A stretch of DNA of 42,652 bases, taken from NCBI GenBank assembly GCA_017549105.1, contig JAFYVN010000003.1:1-42652 (forward strand), written 5' to 3'. The notes below the pieces were generated by a model. It worked only from the letters and a program-made list of their open reading frames with translations. It did not search any database and was not told where the DNA came from. Shown here in pieces: positions 17,235-23,756 of this stretch. The translations under genes and the position numbers were made by a program. This DNA is from Clostridia bacterium. GTDB taxonomy: Bacteria; Bacillota; Clostridia; Oscillospirales; Acutalibacteraceae. Numbering within the stretch: the first letter of the stretch is position 1; the number at the start of each line of letters is the position of its first letter.

Positions 17235-18485
17235 ATGTTTTCAGATTATATCGACACAATTTCACTCGTAACAAAATGCGACGAAGAAGTCGGTCTTGCA
17301 ATGCAGGCTGAACTCAAAAGACAGAGAAGAAATCTTGAACTCATCGCATCCGAAAACATCGTTTCCCCCGCTGTTATGGCGGCTATGGGCAGCGTGCTGA
17401 CAAACAAATACGCGGAAGGTTATCCTTCAAAGAGATACTACGGCGGCTGTGAATGCGTTGACGTTGTTGAAAACATTGCAATCGAACGTGCGAAGAAGCT
17501 TTTCGGAGCTGAAGCAGCAAACGTTCAGCCTCATTCGGGTGCACAGGCTAATATGGCAGCTTACGCAGCTATTCTTTAACCCGGCGATGTTGTTATGGGT
17601 ATGAACCTTGCTCACGGCGGTCATCTGACCCACGGTTCACCTGTTAATGCAAGCGGCAAGCTTTATAAATTTGTTCCCTACGGTGTAAACGACGACGGCT
17701 TCATCGATTATGACGAATTCGAGAAAACAGCAAATGAAGTAAAGCCCAAGCTCATCGTTGCAGGTGCATCTGCATATCCCAGAGTTATCGATTTTGAACG
17801 CATCGGCAAAATTGCAAAGTCAGTCGGCGCATATTTTATGGTTGATATGGCTCACATTGCAGGTCTTGTTGCGGCAGGTCTCCATCCCTCACCCGTACCC
17901 TATGCCGATATCGTAACCACCACAACCCACAAAACCCTCAGAGGTCCCAGAGGCGGTCTTATTCTTTCAACTGCAGAGCTTGCTCCCGCAATCAACAAGG
18001 CTATCTTCCCCGGCAACCAGGGCGGCCCTCTTATGCACGTTATCGCAGCAAAAGCAGTTTGCTTCGGCGAAGCTCTTGACCCCTCATTCAAAATTTATCA
18101 GGAAAACATCATCAAGAATGCCGCAGCTCTCGCAAACGGTCTCACCAAAAGAGGTATCAACCTCGTTTCGGGCGGCACAGACAATCACCTTATGCTCGTT
18201 GACCTTCGCTCAACCGGTATCACAGGCAAAGAGCTTGAGCACAGACTTGACGAAGTTTATATCACAGCAAACAAAAACGCAATTCCCAACGACCCCGAGA
18301 AGCCCTTTGTTACAAGCGGTGTAAGACTCGGCACAGCCGCAGTCACATCAAGAGGTCTCAACGAAGAAGATATGGATAAAATTGCAGAGTTCATTTATCT
18401 TTGCGCAACTGATTTCGAGAACAACATCGAAAAAATCAAGGCAGGCGTTAATAAAATCTGCGAACGTTATCCCATTTATGAATAA
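17235..18485 (+). pseudogene. glyA: Serine hydroxymethyltransferase with one in-frame TAA stop
   Basis: The frame encodes a full-length SHMT (416 codons plus stop), which converts serine and THF to glycine and methylene-THF with PLP. The N-terminal part ([34 protein letters not shown]) and the C-terminal part ([15 protein letters not shown], the PLP-lysine motif [26 protein letters not shown]) are in the same frame. They are separated only by TAA at 17577-17579. The family has Lys in that place (L-K-P-G-D), so a single A-to-T change of AAA explains the stop. The ATG at 17235 follows GAGGAG at 8 nt. The internal ATGs after the stop have no ribosome binding site. Either a recent nonsense mutation or a sequence error. 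All other motifs are intact. Confidence 0.9.
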
Positions 18486-18507
18486 TTTTAAAACGGAGAT
18501 GTTAAAT

Positions 18508-19368
18508 ATGAAAGGTATTTTTACCGCACTTCTCACCCCTTTCAAAGACGATTACACAATCAACGAAGCTTCTCTCAAAAAGCTTGTTGAGTTCAACCTC
18601 GAAAAAGGTATCAACGGCTTCTACGTAGGCGGAAGCACAGGCGAAAGTATGGTTATGACTGCAGAGGAACGCAAGGAAGTTTTCCGCATTGTCAAAGAAG
18701 CTGCAGGCGATAAAGTTCCTATGATTGCTCACTGCGGTGCAATTTCAACAGACGCTGCTATCGATATGGCAAAAACAGCTGAAAGCCTCGGCTACGATGC
18801 AATTTCAGCAGTTGCTCCCTTCTATTACGGCTTCCCCGCAGCTGCTATCAAGCAGTATTACACCGACATCGTTTCAAGCGTCAACATTCCCATGGTTATC
18901 TACAATTTCCCCGGTGGAAACGGATTCACATTCACTCCCGATTATGCAGCAGAAATGTTCAAGGATAAGAGATTCATCGGTATCAAGCACACTTCAGCCG
19001 ATCTCTTCACTCTTCAGCAGTTCAAAGAGAAGATTGACGGCGTAACCGTATTCAACGGATTTGACGAAATGTGCCTCGGCGGTCTTGCAATGGGTGCAGA
19101 CGGTGCAATCGGCAGCACATACAACTTTATGGGCGATAAGTTCCTTAAGATTTATGATGAATTCCACAACGGAAGCATCGCAAAGGCTCAGGAAATTCAG
19201 AACGAAGCAAACGTTATCATCACTGAGATGATCAAATACGGTGTGTTCCAGTGCGAAAAAGCAGTTCTCACTCATATGGGTATCGACATGGGTCCCTGCC
19301 GCAGACCCTTCCTCCCCATCAGCAAGGAAGGCTGGGAATCAATGAAAAAGGTTGCAGAAAGCCTTTAA
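18508..19368 (+). CDS. nanA: N-acetylneuraminate lyase (DapA/NanA superfamily)
   Basis: A 286-residue class I aldolase-fold lyase. The motif GGSTGES (rather than the GTTGE of dihydrodipicolinate synthase), the catalytic Tyr in MVIYNFPGGNGF and the Schiff-base Lys in FIGIKHTSADLF all fit N-acetylneuraminate lyase. That enzyme splits sialic acid into ManNAc and pyruvate. The start is the ATG at 18508, with GGAG 9 nt upstream. It follows glyA by 22 bases and shares its transcript, with a strong terminator behind. No nanE, nanK or sialic acid transporter is in the window, so substrate use in vivo is inferred from motifs only. Another pyruvate-dependent lyase of the superfamily remains possible. 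Confidence 0.85.
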   Translation: MKGIFTALLTPFKDDYTINEASLKKLVEFNLEKGINGFYVGGSTGESMVMTAEERKEVFRIVKEAAGDKVPMIAHCGAISTDAAIDMAKTAESLGYDAISAVAPFYYGFPAAAIKQYYTDIVSSVNIPMVIYNFPGGNGFTFTPDYAAEMFKDKRFIGIKHTSADLFTLQQFKEKIDGVTVFNGFDEMCLGGLAMGADGAIGSTYNFMGDKFLKIYDEFHNGSIAKAQEIQNEANVIITEMIKYGVFQCEKAVLTHMGIDMGPCRRPFLPISKEGWESMKKVAESL

Positions 19369-19375
19369 TTGCATC

Positions 19376-19409
19376 AAACCCTGACGGTTCATACCATCAG
19401 GGTTTTTGT
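19376..19409 (+). terminator. Intrinsic terminator of glyA-nanA
   Basis: AAACCCTGA (19376-19384) and TCAGGGTTT (19397-19405) followed by T residues. It overlaps the last codons and stop of the converging ypeB gene. Confidence 0.85.
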
Positions 19410-20627
19410 TATTTTCATATTATAACAGTCTATAAATATATATACATTATTATTACCGTATCTGCAAACGGCAAGAATGCAGAGCTTTTCGGCTCCGTCA
19501 ATATCTGCCGTGCAAACAAGCGATTTCTCATACTCCAATATTTCGGGAACCATAAACTCAACATCGGGTATCGAATCAACAGCAACCGTATCTGTGCGGA
19601 ATCTGCAGATGTATGCCGAAGCATCAAAATATGTGACCTTGCCGCTCGCAAGACAAAGACCGATTTTGATTTTTGCGGGCAAAAGCAAAACTCCGTTCAC
19701 TTCGGGAACGAACACAAAATCTGCCGTAAAAATATTTTCATCCGACCTTATCTCTGTCATATTTTCAAAGCCGTGGTTTTTCATAAAATCCACGGCTTTT
19801 TTTCTTACATCGGCAAGACTGTAAATGGGACCCCCGCACGGTTGAGGGTTGATTATTCTGTATATAACTCCGCCCGATTTGCATATATCAACTTCTGTGT
19901 CACCGTTTTTGAGTGCGTAAATTTCAGCTCCCTCAACGTTCTTCGGTTCTCCGTCTCTCCACAGTGCTTCATTAATTCCTGTCAGCTTGCTCGCTGTTCT
20001 TTTTGCCGTGTCGGCAGATACACTGTCTTTTCCGTCAAGATAAACGCTCCTGCTCACCTTTGCAGATGCAGTCGGAATCAAGCCGTATATCTCATCTTTT
20101 CCGTAATAATCAAGCTCATCCTCAAAATACGGCACTTCAGATTTTCGATAGATACTGTCGTATTCCGTCAGAGTGTATTCACCGCTTACAACGGCGTTGG
20201 TCAGGTCGCTGAGATGATAATAAACCTCCTGCGCATGGTCAGAAAATTTCACTGCCGTTTTTCTGCTCTCCTCATTACCGGAAAACTCTTCTGAAAAGTC
20301 ATAAACTCCGCTGAAAAAACGGGTAAGATTATCAACCTTTTCGCTGTAAAAACAACCAAGGCTGCCCATTGCGCCCACGGCACGTGCACTCACATAGGCA
20401 GCGCTGTCCGTAAGCGAATCCCCTGCCGAAACAGCAAGCAGACGAAGACCGCTGCTGATTTCACGTGAATATTCCGTAAGCGATGCAAGAGCTTCAAACC
20501 TCACTTTTTCGAGCGTGCTTTCGTATTCGGATTTTGCCCTTGCCGTAAAAACTCCCGATGCCGCAAACACCACGCAAAGCGCAACGAGATATGATATTAT
20601 TCTGATAAATTTTCTGCGTCTGAGCAT
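19389..20627 (-). CDS. ypeB: YpeB-like spore germination protein with PepSY-type repeats
   Basis: A 412-residue protein resembling germination protein YpeB. In spore formers YpeB stabilises the cortex-lytic enzyme SleB. It has an N-terminal membrane anchor (about residues 10-29). A helical region with LTEYSREISSGLRLLAVSAG follows, and then C-terminal PepSY-like modules (for example LADVRKKAVDFMKNHGFENM ... VNGVLLLPAKIKIGL). No sleB gene lies next to it, although the two are often neighbours. The ATG at 20627 is preceded by AGGGTGA, which is part of an 11-bp inverted repeat. Its final codons run through the hairpin of the converging nanA terminator. Family assignment is by recalled motif pattern, not by search. 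Confidence 0.78.
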   Translation of the reverse strand: MLRRRKFIRIISYLVALCVVFAASGVFTARAKSEYESTLEKVRFEALASLTEYSREISSGLRLLAVSAGDSLTDSAAYVSARAVGAMGSLGCFYSEKVDNLTRFFSGVYDFSEEFSGNEESRKTAVKFSDHAQEVYYHLSDLTNAVVSGEYTLTEYDSIYRKSEVPYFEDELDYYGKDEIYGLIPTASAKVSRSVYLDGKDSVSADTAKRTASKLTGINEALWRDGEPKNVEGAEIYALKNGDTEVDICKSGGVIYRIINPQPCGGPIYSLADVRKKAVDFMKNHGFENMTEIRSDENIFTADFVFVPEVNGVLLLPAKIKIGLCLASGKVTYFDASAYICRFRTDTVAVDSIPDVEFMVPEILEYEKSLVCTADIDGAEKLCILAVCRYGNNNVYIFIDCYNMKITKTLMV

Positions 20628-20631
20628 AAAA

Positions 20632-20670
20632 AATCACCCTGCCTTCACTATAAAAGTGTGCAGGGTGATT
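20632..20670 (-). promoter_or_regulatory. Inverted repeat covering the ypeB ribosome binding site
   Basis: AATCACCCTGC (20632-20642) and GCAGGGTGATT (20660-20670) are perfect 11-bp arms, with an inner CACT/AGTG. On the minus strand the second arm contains the AGGGTGA ribosome binding site of ypeB and runs into six T residues directly before the ATG. It may act as an intrinsic terminator for gpmI read-through, as a translation-blocking hairpin for ypeB, or both. Confidence 0.6.
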
Positions 20671-20682
20671 CATTTTATACAA

Positions 20683-20797
20683 TGAAAAATTTAAAATGAA
20701 TAATGAAAAATTAAGGAAGGGCTCCGCCCTTACCCGATTATATAATCCGGAGCGAAGCGACCCTTAATTATTCACTTTTCACTATTCATTATTCATT
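20683..20797. repeat. MITE-like palindromic repeat at the gpmI 3' end
   Basis: About 115 bp with AT-rich inverted ends (AATGAATAATGAA ... AATTAAGG on the left, and the inverted CCTTAATTATTCA ... ATTCATTATTCATT on the right). These surround a GC-rich centre with the small hairpin AAGGGC/GCCCTT and GGAGCGAAGCGAC. It encodes nothing. The gpmI stop codon lies inside its right end. Whether it is mobile cannot be seen from one copy. Confidence 0.55.
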
Positions 20798-22313
20798 TAA
20801 TCAGAAGGCTTTCGCCTGTCATCTGTGCAGGCTGTTCGATGCCCATAATGTCGAGCATAGTGGGAGCGATGTCGCAGAGCTTGCCACCGTTTTCCTTGAG
20901 CTTGCAGTCGTGACCGACAACAACGAAGGGAACGGGATTTGTTGTGTGAGCGGTGAAGGGAGAACCGTCGGGCTCATACATCTTGTCTGCGTTACCGTGG
21001 TCAGCAGTGATAAGCATTACACCGCCCTTTGCAGAAACAGCATCGCAAATCTTGCCAACGCAGGTGTCAACTGCTTCAACAGCAGCAACAGCAGCCTCAA
21101 ATACACCTGTGTGACCAACCATATCGCAGTTAGCGTAGTTGAGAATGATTACATCATACTTATCTGTGCCGATTGCTTCGAGAAGCTTATCTGTAACTTC
21201 GTAAGCGCTCATTTCGGGCTGAAGATCATAAGTTGCAACAGCAGGTGACTTAACAAGAATTCTATCCTCACCGTCATACTGCTTTTCAACACCGCCGTTA
21301 AAGAAGAATGTTACATGAGCATACTTCTCTGTTTCAGCGATTCTGAGCTGAGTCATACCCTTCTGTGAAAGGAACTCGCCGAATGTGTTGTCAAGAGTCT
21401 GAGGCTTGAATGCAACGTGAACGTTGGGCATTGTTGCATCATACTGAGTCATACATACATAGTAGAGATTCTTGAGCTGTTCACGCTCAAAACCGCTGAA
21501 TTCGCCATCAACAAAAGCTCTTGTAATTTCTCTTGCTCTGTCGGGTCGGAAGTTGAAGAAAACAACTGAATCGTTATCGGAAATGGGCTGTGCATCCTTT
21601 GAAACAGCAGGAACAATAAATTCGTCTGTAACATCGTTCTTATATGATTCTTCAATCATTTCGCAGCCGCAGTCGAACTTAACGCCTTCGCACTTTGTCA
21701 TAGCATCGTATGCCTTGACAACTCTTTCCCAGCGGTTGTCTCTGTCCATTGCATAGTATCTGCCCATAATTGTTGCAATCTTGCCTGTGCCGATTTCTGC
21801 AAGATTCTTATAAAGGTCAGCAACGAAATCCTTACCCGATGTGGGAGGAACATCTCTGCCGTCCATAAGGCAATGAACAAAAACTTTTTCAAGTCCCATA
21901 TCCTTTGCCATTTTAACAATTCCATAAAGGTGAGTATTGTGGCTGTGAACACCGCCGTCTGAAAGAAGACCCATAAGGTGGAGAGCGGAATTATTCTTTT
22001 TGCAGTTTTCCACTGCGCCCACAAGAGCTTCATTCTCAAAGAAATCGCCGTCATTGATTGACTTTGTGATTCTTGTAAGTTCCTGGTAAACAACACGGCC
22101 TGCACCGATATTGGTGTGACCTACTTCGCTGTTACCCATCTGACCGTCGGGAAGACCTACATCCATACCCGAAGCACCGATATATGTCATCGGATTTTCT
22201 GCCATAATTTTATCAAGATTAGGAGTTTTAGCAGCAACAATTGCGTTACCGTAATCGCTGTCGTTTCTGCCGAAACCGTCCATAATGCAAAGAAGAACAG
22301 GTTTTTTGCTCAT
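20793..22313 (-). CDS. gpmI: 2,3-bisphosphoglycerate-independent phosphoglycerate mutase
   Basis: A 506-residue alkaline-phosphatase-superfamily enzyme interconverting 3- and 2-phosphoglycerate in glycolysis. The metal-binding start (PVLLCIMDGFGRND), the phosphoserine site (GQMGNSEVGHTNIGAG) and the C-terminal metal motif (LITADHGNAD) are all present. Length is normal (about 510). The ATG at 22313 is preceded by AAAGGAAAG. The longer frame to 22415 runs through REP sequences and is rejected. It is the last gene of the pgk-RAYT-tpiA-gpmI operon. The stop codon TGA falls in the terminal sequence of the MITE-like repeat. Confidence 0.97.
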   Translation of the reverse strand: MSKKPVLLCIMDGFGRNDSDYGNAIVAAKTPNLDKIMAENPMTYIGASGMDVGLPDGQMGNSEVGHTNIGAGRVVYQELTRITKSINDGDFFENEALVGAVENCKKNNSALHLMGLLSDGGVHSHNTHLYGIVKMAKDMGLEKVFVHCLMDGRDVPPTSGKDFVADLYKNLAEIGTGKIATIMGRYYAMDRDNRWERVVKAYDAMTKCEGVKFDCGCEMIEESYKNDVTDEFIVPAVSKDAQPISDNDSVVFFNFRPDRAREITRAFVDGEFSGFEREQLKNLYYVCMTQYDATMPNVHVAFKPQTLDNTFGEFLSQKGMTQLRIAETEKYAHVTFFFNGGVEKQYDGEDRILVKSPAVATYDLQPEMSAYEVTDKLLEAIGTDKYDVIILNYANCDMVGHTGVFEAAVAAVEAVDTCVGKICDAVSAKGGVMLITADHGNADKMYEPDGSPFTAHTTNPVPFVVVGHDCKLKENGGKLCDIAPTMLDIMGIEQPAQMTGESLLIK

Positions 22314-22341
22314 AATAAACTTTCCTTTCGTCATTTTATAC

Positions 22342-22367
22342 GGAACGTCGGGGACGACGTTCCCTAC
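22342..22367 (-). repeat. REP element, second stem type, copy a
   Basis: Minus strand: GTAG, then GGAACGTCG, loop TCCC, CGACGTTCC. It has the same architecture as the GTAG/GGGACGGC family but a different 9-bp stem. It is followed 9 bp later by an inverted partner. Confidence 0.75.
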
Positions 22368-22376
22368 TGAATTTTT

Positions 22377-22402
22377 GCAGGGAACGCTGTCCTCAGCGTT
22401 CC
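22377..22402 (+). repeat. REP element, second stem type, copy b
   Basis: Plus strand: GCAG (variant of GTAG), then GGAACGCTG, loop TCCT, CAGCGTTCC. It forms an inverted pair with the 22342-22367 copy, giving a BIME-like unit in the tpiA-gpmI spacer. Confidence 0.7.
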
Positions 22403-22418
22403 GTAACATAAACACACA

Positions 22419-22443
22419 TATAGGGGGTCGATTTCCGACCCCC
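22419..22443. repeat. GGGGGTCG hairpin downstream of tpiA
   Basis: GGGGGTCG (22423-22430) and CGACCCCC (22436-22443) with a 5-nt loop, preceded by ATAG. It starts 13 bases beyond the tpiA stop. It has no T run on the minus strand, so it is at most an RNA-stabilising hairpin. The ATAG foot suggests a third REP-like variant. Confidence 0.5.
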
Positions 22444-22455
22444 TGAAAACTTTAA

Positions 22456-23223
22456 TTATTTTGAAGCCGCTGCAACGATTGCTGCAAACTTCTCTGCAAC
22501 AAGTGATGCACCGCCGATGAGACCGCCGTCAACATCGTACTGAGCAAGAAGCTCTGCTGCGTTTGCATCGTTCATTGAACCGCCGTACTGGATAACAAAC
22601 TTATCAGCAGCATCCTTGTTGTAAAGCTCTGCGATAAGAGCGCGGATAACTGCGCAAACTTCGTTAGCCTGCTCGGGAGTAGCGGTAAGACCTGTGCCGA
22701 TAGCCCAAACGGGTTCGTAAGCAATGATGATATTTGCAAGTTCAGCTTCGGATACGCCTGAAAGAGCAACCTTTGTCTGAAGTCTTACAACCTCTGCTGT
22801 GATGCCGAGTTCTCTTTCCTTGAGAACTTCACCAACGCAAAGGATAACCTTGAGACCTGCATTAAGAGCAGCTCTTACACGGTCACGGACTGTTTCGTCT
22901 GTTTCACCGAAATACTGTCTTCTTTCGGAGTGACCGATGATAACATAGGGAACGCCTGCAGCCTTGAGCATTTCAGCTGAAACTTCGCCGGTGAATGCGC
23001 CTTTTTCTGCCCAGTGGCAGTTCTCTGCACCGATCATGATGTTTGAGCCTGCTGCAGCTTCCATAGCTGCATAGAGGTCGATATAGGGAGCGCAGATAAC
23101 AACGTCGCAATCAGCATCAGCAACGAGGGGCTTCATAGCTTCGATGAGAGCCTTTGTCTGCTCGGGAGTGTTGTTCATTTTCCAGTTGCCTGCGATAACA
23201 GGTCTGCGGAGTGACTTATCCAT
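22456..23223 (-). CDS. tpiA: Triosephosphate isomerase
   Basis: A 255-residue TIM-barrel isomerase interconverting dihydroxyacetone phosphate and glyceraldehyde 3-phosphate. The substrate-binding Lys (AGNWKMN), catalytic His (VIIGHSERR) and catalytic Glu (IAYEPVWAIGTG) are visible. C-terminal GGSMNDANA and GGLIGGASL fit the phosphate-binding loops. Length is normal. The ATG at 23223 follows AAAGGATG, and this ribosome binding site lies inside the 3' end of the upstream RAYT gene. The two coding regions overlap by 8 bases, so tpiA translation may be coupled to that of the transposase. Confidence 0.97.
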   Translation of the reverse strand: MDKSLRRPVIAGNWKMNNTPEQTKALIEAMKPLVADADCDVVICAPYIDLYAAMEAAAGSNIMIGAENCHWAEKGAFTGEVSAEMLKAAGVPYVIIGHSERRQYFGETDETVRDRVRAALNAGLKVILCVGEVLKERELGITAEVVRLQTKVALSGVSEAELANIIIAYEPVWAIGTGLTATPEQANEVCAVIRALIAELYNKDAADKFVIQYGGSMNDANAAELLAQYDVDGGLIGGASLVAEKFAAIVAAASK

Positions 23224-23704
23224 TCAGATTACATCCTTTCGTCTTTTTTAAATTCCATTTCAACGGATTCTCGTCAATATATTGCCACGTTTCGTCATAG
23301 TCAGCCTGACCACGGATGATGTGGTCGTTATATGACCTTTGCCACAATTCATCCCCGAACGAATTTGCTGTATATGATTTGAATCGTTTTATAATTTCAG
23401 GAATATCAATATCAGTTTTGCCTGCATTTTTATTGCAAATTGAAATCAGTATATGCACATGATCTGGCATAACAGCGTATTTATCAACAGAAACATCGGG
23501 ATAACCGTTAATGTGAAGGATTGATTTTTCAACTGTTTTGCCTATATCCGTCAACTCTGTTTTCGGGACGGCACAGAGGCCGTCCCCTACGATATTACAT
23601 AATATCTGTTCCTTATCTTTTGTGCAAATGGTTATATGATACGCACCGTTCTGTGAATAATCGTACCCTTTTAACCTAAGCTGTTTTCTTTTGAGCAAAC
23701 TCAT
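23216..23704 (-). CDS. REP-associated tyrosine transposase (RAYT, Y1/IS200-like fold)
   Basis: A 162-residue Y1-type HUH transposase of the RAYT group. These are single-copy, domesticated relatives of IS200/IS605 TnpA that act on REP sequences. Seen: GYDYSQNGAYHITICTKDKE at the N-terminus, the HUH motif in VMPDHVHILI (His82, His84), the catalytic-tyrosine candidate Tyr111 in KRFKSYTAN, and the RAYT-type C-terminus LWQRSYNDHIIR. Residues 39-47 are encoded by a complete REP in frame. The gene sits between pgk and tpiA in the glycolytic operon and its stop overlaps the tpiA start. The ATG at 23704 follows AAGGGGA. No terminal repeats of an insertion sequence are seen. Confidence 0.93.
   Translation of the reverse strand: MSLLKRKQLRLKGYDYSQNGAYHITICTKDKEQILCNIVGDGLCAVPKTELTDIGKTVEKSILHINGYPDVSVDKYAVMPDHVHILISICNKNAGKTDIDIPEIIKRFKSYTANSFGDELWQRSYNDHIIRGQADYDETWQYIDENPLKWNLKKTKGCNLNG
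23565..23590 (-). repeat. REP element, GTAG family, copy 2, inside the RAYT coding sequence
   Basis: Minus strand: GTAG, GGGACGGC, loop CTCTGT, GCCGTCCC. It is identical to copy 1. With the next base it forms exactly nine codons (V G D G L C A V P, residues 39-47) in frame in the transposase gene. Confidence 0.9.
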
Positions 23705-23718
23705 TTTTTATTCCCCTT

Positions 23719-23744
23719 GTAGGGGACGGCCTCCGTGCCGTCCC
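23719..23744 (+). repeat. REP element, GTAG family, copy 3, between pgk and RAYT
   Basis: Plus strand: GTAG, GGGACGGC, loop CTCCGT, GCCGTCCC. It differs from copies 1 and 2 by one loop base and lies in inverted orientation to copy 2. Its foot overlaps a second palindrome (CCCCT TGT AGGGG on the plus strand, 23713-23725) that contains the RAYT ribosome binding site. Confidence 0.9.
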
Positions 23745-23756
23745 GAAAGGTCAAAA

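Noticed and set aside
17577-17579. TAA in glyA read as a recoded sense codon
   Set aside because: rpoB, ackA, stnA, mobC and other genes in the window end with TAA, so TAA works as a normal stop. No recoding element is seen.
18508-19368. Dihydrodipicolinate synthase (dapA)
   Set aside because: The substrate loop reads GSTGES and the lysine motif is GIKHTSADLF, which fit N-acetylneuraminate lyase. DapA has GTTGE and a different lysine context.
22314-22415. N-terminal extension of GpmI by 34 residues
   Set aside because: It translates the REP hairpins. The ATG at 22313 has AAAGGA and begins with the conserved metal-binding segment.
22419-22443. Hairpin after tpiA as an intrinsic terminator
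   Set aside because: No T run follows on the minus strand and gpmI lies downstream with no own promoter visible, so transcription must pass through.
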